The position numbers and the translations under genes are program-made. Below are positions 60,655 to 64,000 of a DNA stretch of 64,000 nucleotides, one piece after another. Every line of letters starts with the position of its first letter. The first letter of the stretch is position 1. Source of the stretch: Notoacmeibacter sp. MSK16QG-6 (GTDB taxonomy: Bacteria > Pseudomonadota > Alphaproteobacteria > Rhizobiales > Rhizobiaceae); assembly GCF_024158145.1 (NCBI RefSeq), contig NZ_JAMYXM010000005.1, positions 62,001 through 126,000 on the forward strand, given 5' to 3'. The notes under the pieces were generated by a model. That model was given only the letters and a program-made list of their open reading frames with translations. It did no database searches and was not told the DNA's origin.

Positions 60655-62940
60655 CTATGTCGTCATGCGCAGATAGATGAAGGGCAGCTTCTCCGCCAGC
60701 GCTTCCGCCCGGTCGATCAAGACGAAGCCGCGCCGTCCGAACACGCGGCGCATGGCCGCATCGTCCTCGCTCTGAAGACCGATGCAAAGAACGTCTATGC
60801 CCTGATGGGCGAGCGATCGGACCGCGTGGCGGGCGTCCTCGGTCAGATAGTCGGAATCGGCGACATCGATGTCCGAGGGTTCGCCATCGCTGATGACCAG
60901 CACAAGACGGCGATGCGTCCGCTGAGGCGAAAGCTCCGCGCCCGCCTGGCGTAAAGCCGCGCCGAGCCGCGTCGAAAGATGGCCGCGAAGTCCAGCGAGC
61001 CGCTGAAGCGCGGACGCATCGAACGATTCGACAAAATCCTTCACCCGGTAAAAGCGGACATCGTCTTTGCCGTCAGAACAGAAACCGCAAATCGCGAAAG
61101 GATCGCCGAGGCCCGCCATCGCTTCCGCCAGCAGCGCTGTGGCCGTCCGCGCCACCGAGATGATCGTTCGGTTGGTGCGCCCGATCCGGTCGCGGGTCGA
61201 CTCCGAAATGTCGAGCAGCACGAAGACGGACAGATCGCGGTTCTTTAGGACGCGCGTCTGATAGTGCCTGGGGTCGGGCGAGCCGCCCCGTTCGATATCG
61301 ATGGCGGTTCGGATGCAGGCATCCAGATCGAGCCGCTCGCCCTGCATCTGGCGGCTGCGCCATTGCGGACGGCTGATCTTGGCGCTTTTCACCAGATTGC
61401 GGATTTTCACCAAAGCCGCTTCGTGCCGTTGGAGGAGAGCCGAGCCCGCCGCAGCCGGCGCGGGACGTGCATTGTATTCGTTCAACGTGGTCCATTCCGG
61501 TCGGAGCCCGCCGTGCCGGTAGTCCCATTCCGGGTGGCGGGCAATCGGAAAGCCCTCATCCTCCGGCAGGGGACTGGCCCTGGAGGCGACGTTGGCCGGC
61601 GGAGCCTCTGGACTGGTTTCGTGCCGGCTTTTCGGCTCGTCGCTTTCCTTCTGCTCGATCTGTGCGGCGTTCAGCATAACATCGGCCGCTTCCGATTCCG
61701 CCGGCGGCGGCTCGTCATCGATTTCCCAAAGGCCGGAATTGTCGTCGCGGTAACTCGGTTCCACCACATAGGTCTTGGCGTTGAACTGGATACGCATCTG
61801 GCCGAGATCGTTGCCCAGGAGACCGCCGATGGTGCGGCTGATCTCCGGGTCGGTCCAATTGTCGCGGCTGTCGAAAAACATGGCGCGCGCCTTGGTGATC
61901 CACGGGTCGTCGTCCAGATAGTCGGGGTCGACCAACGCCCGCGAAAGCCGGAGCATCAGCAATTCCGCGGCAAGCGCTTTTCCCGGCTGCGCTGTGTGAT
62001 AGCGCAGCCAGAGGCGGCGGAGACCCGGATAATCCGCAATGGCGAGATTCTCGACCCGCGCATCCTCGATCAGCGATACCAGTGCGATCTGAATGGGCTT
62101 GAGCTTGCCGCGCGGAAAACGGCCTCCGCCATAGGCGGCATGGGCGCCGATATGTGCGATCGCGGCCTTATAGTGGAGAACGGCGTCGCTGCCATGGCGG
62201 CCCGCATAGGCTTCCGGCACCCAGAGCACGGCGCCATCGAAGGCGCTTCGCCGCGGGGCCGGCCTCCCCGGCGTCACCGCCAAAGTGCGCATGATGGGAT
62301 GAAACCGCCATAATGCGCCGACCAGAGCCGCCGCACGCGCCTGCACGGCGCTGAACAGCACATCGCTCGAGGCCTGTTCGAAGGCGCGAATGGCCGACTG
62401 GTCCTTCAGATCGAAATATTCCAGCCTTGCAGCCGGGTCTCGTCCCGCGCCGCGAATGCCGGCATGCACCCAGCTATGGAATTCGCGCGCGTCCAGCCGT
62501 TGCAGCACATAGCCGAGATGGTCGCACAAGACAGCGACGGATTCCGGTGCGCCCTCCGCCAGTTCCTCCATCGTCGCCAGCCAGGCGGCGAAGTCCTCGG
62601 CCTCCGCCAGATGACGGCATGCATGGGCGGTGGCCGCGAACATTGCCGCCGCTGCCCTTTCGCCCGCTTTGTCTTGGACGGCCCGTGCAGACGCCTCCAG
62701 CCGCAGTCCCGCCGCCGGCCCATAGCGGCGGGCCGCCTGGACGCTGGCGCGGGCGAAATCCAGAATGGCGCTGTAGCCGATCTTCCGGGCCAGCAGGCGG
62801 GCCAAGCCATCGGTCCACTGGCCGAATTCGCGTTGACTGAAGACCCGCTTCAACGCAGCCCAGGTCGCGGCGTCGATGACCGATGCCCTGTTGGCTTCGG
62901 CGAGCAGGTCTTGCAGGTGGCCGTGCTTGCCGTCGCTCAC
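60655..62940 (-). CDS. Large VWA-domain protein (CbbO/NorD-like)
   Basis: This 761-residue protein has a C-terminal von Willebrand A domain from about residue 565. Its metal site is LDISEST (DxSxS), a Thr in GHLSTRLG and Asp in VISDGEPSD. The long N-terminal part is helical and contains a low-complexity acidic linker around residues 400-470. CbbO (Rubisco activation) and NorD (nitric oxide reductase activation) have this build and act with a partner AAA+ ATPase, here encoded 72 bases upstream. Which target they remodel is not visible. Confidence 0.82.
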   Translation of the reverse strand: MSDGKHGHLQDLLAEANRASVIDAATWAALKRVFSQREFGQWTDGLARLLARKIGYSAILDFARASVQAARRYGPAAGLRLEASARAVQDKAGERAAAAMFAATAHACRHLAEAEDFAAWLATMEELAEGAPESVAVLCDHLGYVLQRLDAREFHSWVHAGIRGAGRDPAARLEYFDLKDQSAIRAFEQASSDVLFSAVQARAAALVGALWRFHPIMRTLAVTPGRPAPRRSAFDGAVLWVPEAYAGRHGSDAVLHYKAAIAHIGAHAAYGGGRFPRGKLKPIQIALVSLIEDARVENLAIADYPGLRRLWLRYHTAQPGKALAAELLMLRLSRALVDPDYLDDDPWITKARAMFFDSRDNWTDPEISRTIGGLLGNDLGQMRIQFNAKTYVVEPSYRDDNSGLWEIDDEPPPAESEAADVMLNAAQIEQKESDEPKSRHETSPEAPPANVASRASPLPEDEGFPIARHPEWDYRHGGLRPEWTTLNEYNARPAPAAAGSALLQRHEAALVKIRNLVKSAKISRPQWRSRQMQGERLDLDACIRTAIDIERGGSPDPRHYQTRVLKNRDLSVFVLLDISESTRDRIGRTNRTIISVARTATALLAEAMAGLGDPFAICGFCSDGKDDVRFYRVKDFVESFDASALQRLAGLRGHLSTRLGAALRQAGAELSPQRTHRRLVLVISDGEPSDIDVADSDYLTEDARHAVRSLAHQGIDVLCIGLQSEDDAAMRRVFGRRGFVLIDRAEALAEKLPFIYLRMTT

Positions 62941-63012
62941 TGTCAGCCATCCTCATGAAAAACAGACATAGCGTCGTTAGCGCCTCGCCAAAGGCATGGC
63001 CCGCCGGCCCTG

Positions 63013-63810
63013 TCAGACGCAGGCATTGATGCTTTCGGAGAGCGCGTCGCGCATATCGGGATCGTCGGTAATCGGAACGACCAGGGCGGCCTGACACGCC
63101 TCGTTGACCGGCATGTCATGGCCGATCAGGCGACCTGCCTGAATGAGCATTCGCGTCGACGCTCCCTCGTCCAGACCATGGCCCTTAAGGTTGCGGCTGC
63201 GTGCGCCGATCTTGACGAGCAGGTCGGCGATTTCGCCGCTGACGCCGGCCTCGCTCTGTATGATCTGCGATTCCTCGACGGCATTCGGATAGCTGAAATC
63301 GAGCGCGATGAAACGCTGCTTGGTCGACTCCTTCAAATCCTTGATGACGCTTTGGTAGCCTGGATTATAGGAGATGACGAGTTGGAAGTCGGGATGGGCG
63401 GCCACGAGCTCGTTGCGTTTTTCCAGAGGCAGCGTCCGCCGCTCGTCAGTGAGCGGATGAATGACGACAGTGGTGTCCTGCCGCGCCTCGACGACCTCGT
63501 CCAGATAGCAGATAGCGCCGTATCTTACGGCAAGGGTCAAAGGACCGTCGTGCCAGACCGTGCCATCGGCGTCGAGCAGGTAGCGACCCACCAGATCAGA
63601 TGCCGTCATGTCCTCATGGCAGGCGATGGTGATAAGCGGCCTGCCGAGACGCCAGGCCATATATTCGATGAACCGCGTCTTGCCGCATCCTGTCGGCCCT
63701 TTCAGCATGACCGGCATGCGCGAGGCATAGGCGGCCTCGAACATCGGCACCTCATTGTGGAGCGGCTTGTAAAACGGCTCCTCGGCAATCCGGTAATGCG
63801 TCAGATCCAT
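63013..63810 (-). CDS. CbbQ/NirQ/NorQ-family AAA+ ATPase
   Basis: This 265-residue MoxR-type ATPase has Walker A GPTGCGKT (near residue 38), Walker B ICYLDEVVEA, the sensor region VISYNPGYQ and an Arg finger in STKQRF. The family assembles hexamers that insert metal or remodel a target enzyme together with a VWA partner, as CbbQ-CbbO does for Rubisco and NorQ-NorD for nitric oxide reductase. A strong hairpin separates it from the gene that runs out of the window. Confidence 0.9.
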   Translation of the reverse strand: MDLTHYRIAEEPFYKPLHNEVPMFEAAYASRMPVMLKGPTGCGKTRFIEYMAWRLGRPLITIACHEDMTASDLVGRYLLDADGTVWHDGPLTLAVRYGAICYLDEVVEARQDTTVVIHPLTDERRTLPLEKRNELVAAHPDFQLVISYNPGYQSVIKDLKESTKQRFIALDFSYPNAVEESQIIQSEAGVSGEIADLLVKIGARSRNLKGHGLDEGASTRMLIQAGRLIGHDMPVNEACQAALVVPITDDPDMRDALSESINACV

Positions 63811-63849
63811 TCCGGCTGCGTCCTTCCCTCAAGTATGAAGATATCGGGA

Positions 63850-63874
63850 GCGGGCGGCATTGAGCGCCGCCCGC
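63850..63874 (-). promoter_or_regulatory. Hairpin ahead of the AAA+ gene
   Basis: GCGGGCGGC and GCCGCCCGC form a perfect 9-bp stem with a 7-base loop between the upstream gene stop (63904) and the AAA+ ATPase start (63810). It may end or attenuate the upstream message or stabilise it. A T-run is missing. Confidence 0.55.
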
Positions 63875-63903
63875 CGCATTGTCTTTCCAGCGGTCAGCGC
63901 GCT

Positions 63904-64000
63904 TTAGCGATGCTTGCGGCTCTTCTCGTCGGGAATGCCATCCATCGGGCATTCCTCCGTGCCGGGCGTCGACCGGGTGATTGCCTCGACCATCTCGCGG
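63904..64000 (-). CDS. C-terminal tail of an unidentified gene (window edge)
   Basis: The last 31 residues of a reading frame end at a TAA at 63904-63906. The tail reads as hydrophilic and charged, with [15 protein letters not shown] at the end. I do not recognise it. Because it precedes a CbbQ/NorQ-type ATPase and its VWA partner on the same strand, it may encode the enzyme these remodel, or an accessory protein. It could also be a short complete gene starting at the internal ATG near 63990. Confidence 0.4.
   Translation of the reverse strand, partial: REMVEAITRSTPGTEECPMDGIPDEKSRKHR

Noticed and set aside
60655-63810. Naming the pair norQ/norD or cbbQ/cbbO
   Set aside because: The client enzyme is outside the window and the two families cannot be told apart by eye.
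1-64000. tRNA, rRNA, CRISPR, IS element or attachment-site signals
   Set aside because: No cloverleaf-like segments, spaced repeats, transposase-like proteins or long terminal inverted repeats were noticed; very short or degenerate ones could have been missed by eye.

Overview
The window looks like a chromosomal catabolic region of a high-GC alphaproteobacterium, most likely a Hyphomicrobiales or Rhodobacterales relative. This is inferred from the HutF-type histidine pathway, the many TRAP and TTT (tripartite tricarboxylate) transporters, and the densely overlapping ATGA gene junctions. I saw no rRNA, tRNA, transposase, CRISPR array or replication gene. Coding density is very high and no gene-free stretch exceeds 300 bases.

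Region 1 (1-12.1 kb) starts with part of a histidine-utilisation locus: hutI (cut by the window edge), hutF and a HutC-type GntR repressor, then a second HutC-like GntR regulator. Convergent with these is a long minus-strand operon: an Lrp/AsnC regulator, an M24 metallohydrolase, a complete polar-amino-acid ABC importer, a threonine-synthase-like PLP enzyme, an M20 peptidase and an AstE/DoeB-like deacylase. It looks like an uptake-and-dismantling system for an N-acylated, cyclic or peptide-like amino-acid derivative. A perfect HutC-box-like palindrome lies in front of the importer genes. A pyruvate-dehydrogenase-E1-like ThDP enzyme (12.3-14.7 kb) is transcribed divergently from the Lrp gene.

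Region 2 (14.7-27.6 kb) holds a tautomerase/LysR pair and a gallate-type lower meta-cleavage operon: 4-oxalomesaconate hydratase-like PIG-L protein, type I extradiol dioxygenase, RraA-type CHA aldolase and PrpF-type tautomerase. Divergent from it are a DUF1932 dehydrogenase, a LysR regulator with two DNA-binding domains, and a TRAP transporter whose large subunit is frameshifted. A flavin aromatic hydroxylase with its own MarR regulator follows.

Region 3 (27.6-46.6 kb) is led by an IclR regulator. Divergent from it is a plus-strand operon of a CxxC AhpD-like protein, a fumarase-superfamily lyase, a TTT transporter, a sulfurtransferase, an MmgE/PrpD protein and a D-2-hydroxyacid FAD dehydrogenase. 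An opposing LysR-led set (SDR, second MmgE/PrpD, enoyl-CoA hydratase), an AbrB-family membrane protein with a D-2-hydroxyacid dehydrogenase, and a second TTT transporter follow.

Region 4 (46.6-60.5 kb) is a LysR-headed minus-strand operon that couples a second TRAP transporter to a GST, a carboxymuconolactone-decarboxylase-family protein, a LigI-like lactonase, an SDR, a CaiB-type CoA-transferase, an acyl-CoA dehydrogenase and two tandem ADP-forming CoA ligases. A hotdog thioesterase stands opposite its end. The logic is import of a polycarboxylate or aromatic acid, ring or lactone opening, CoA activation and oxidation.

Region 5 (60.6-64 kb) is unrelated: a CbbQ/NorQ-type AAA+ ATPase and a large VWA protein, preceded by the C-terminal tail of an unidentified gene that leaves the window.
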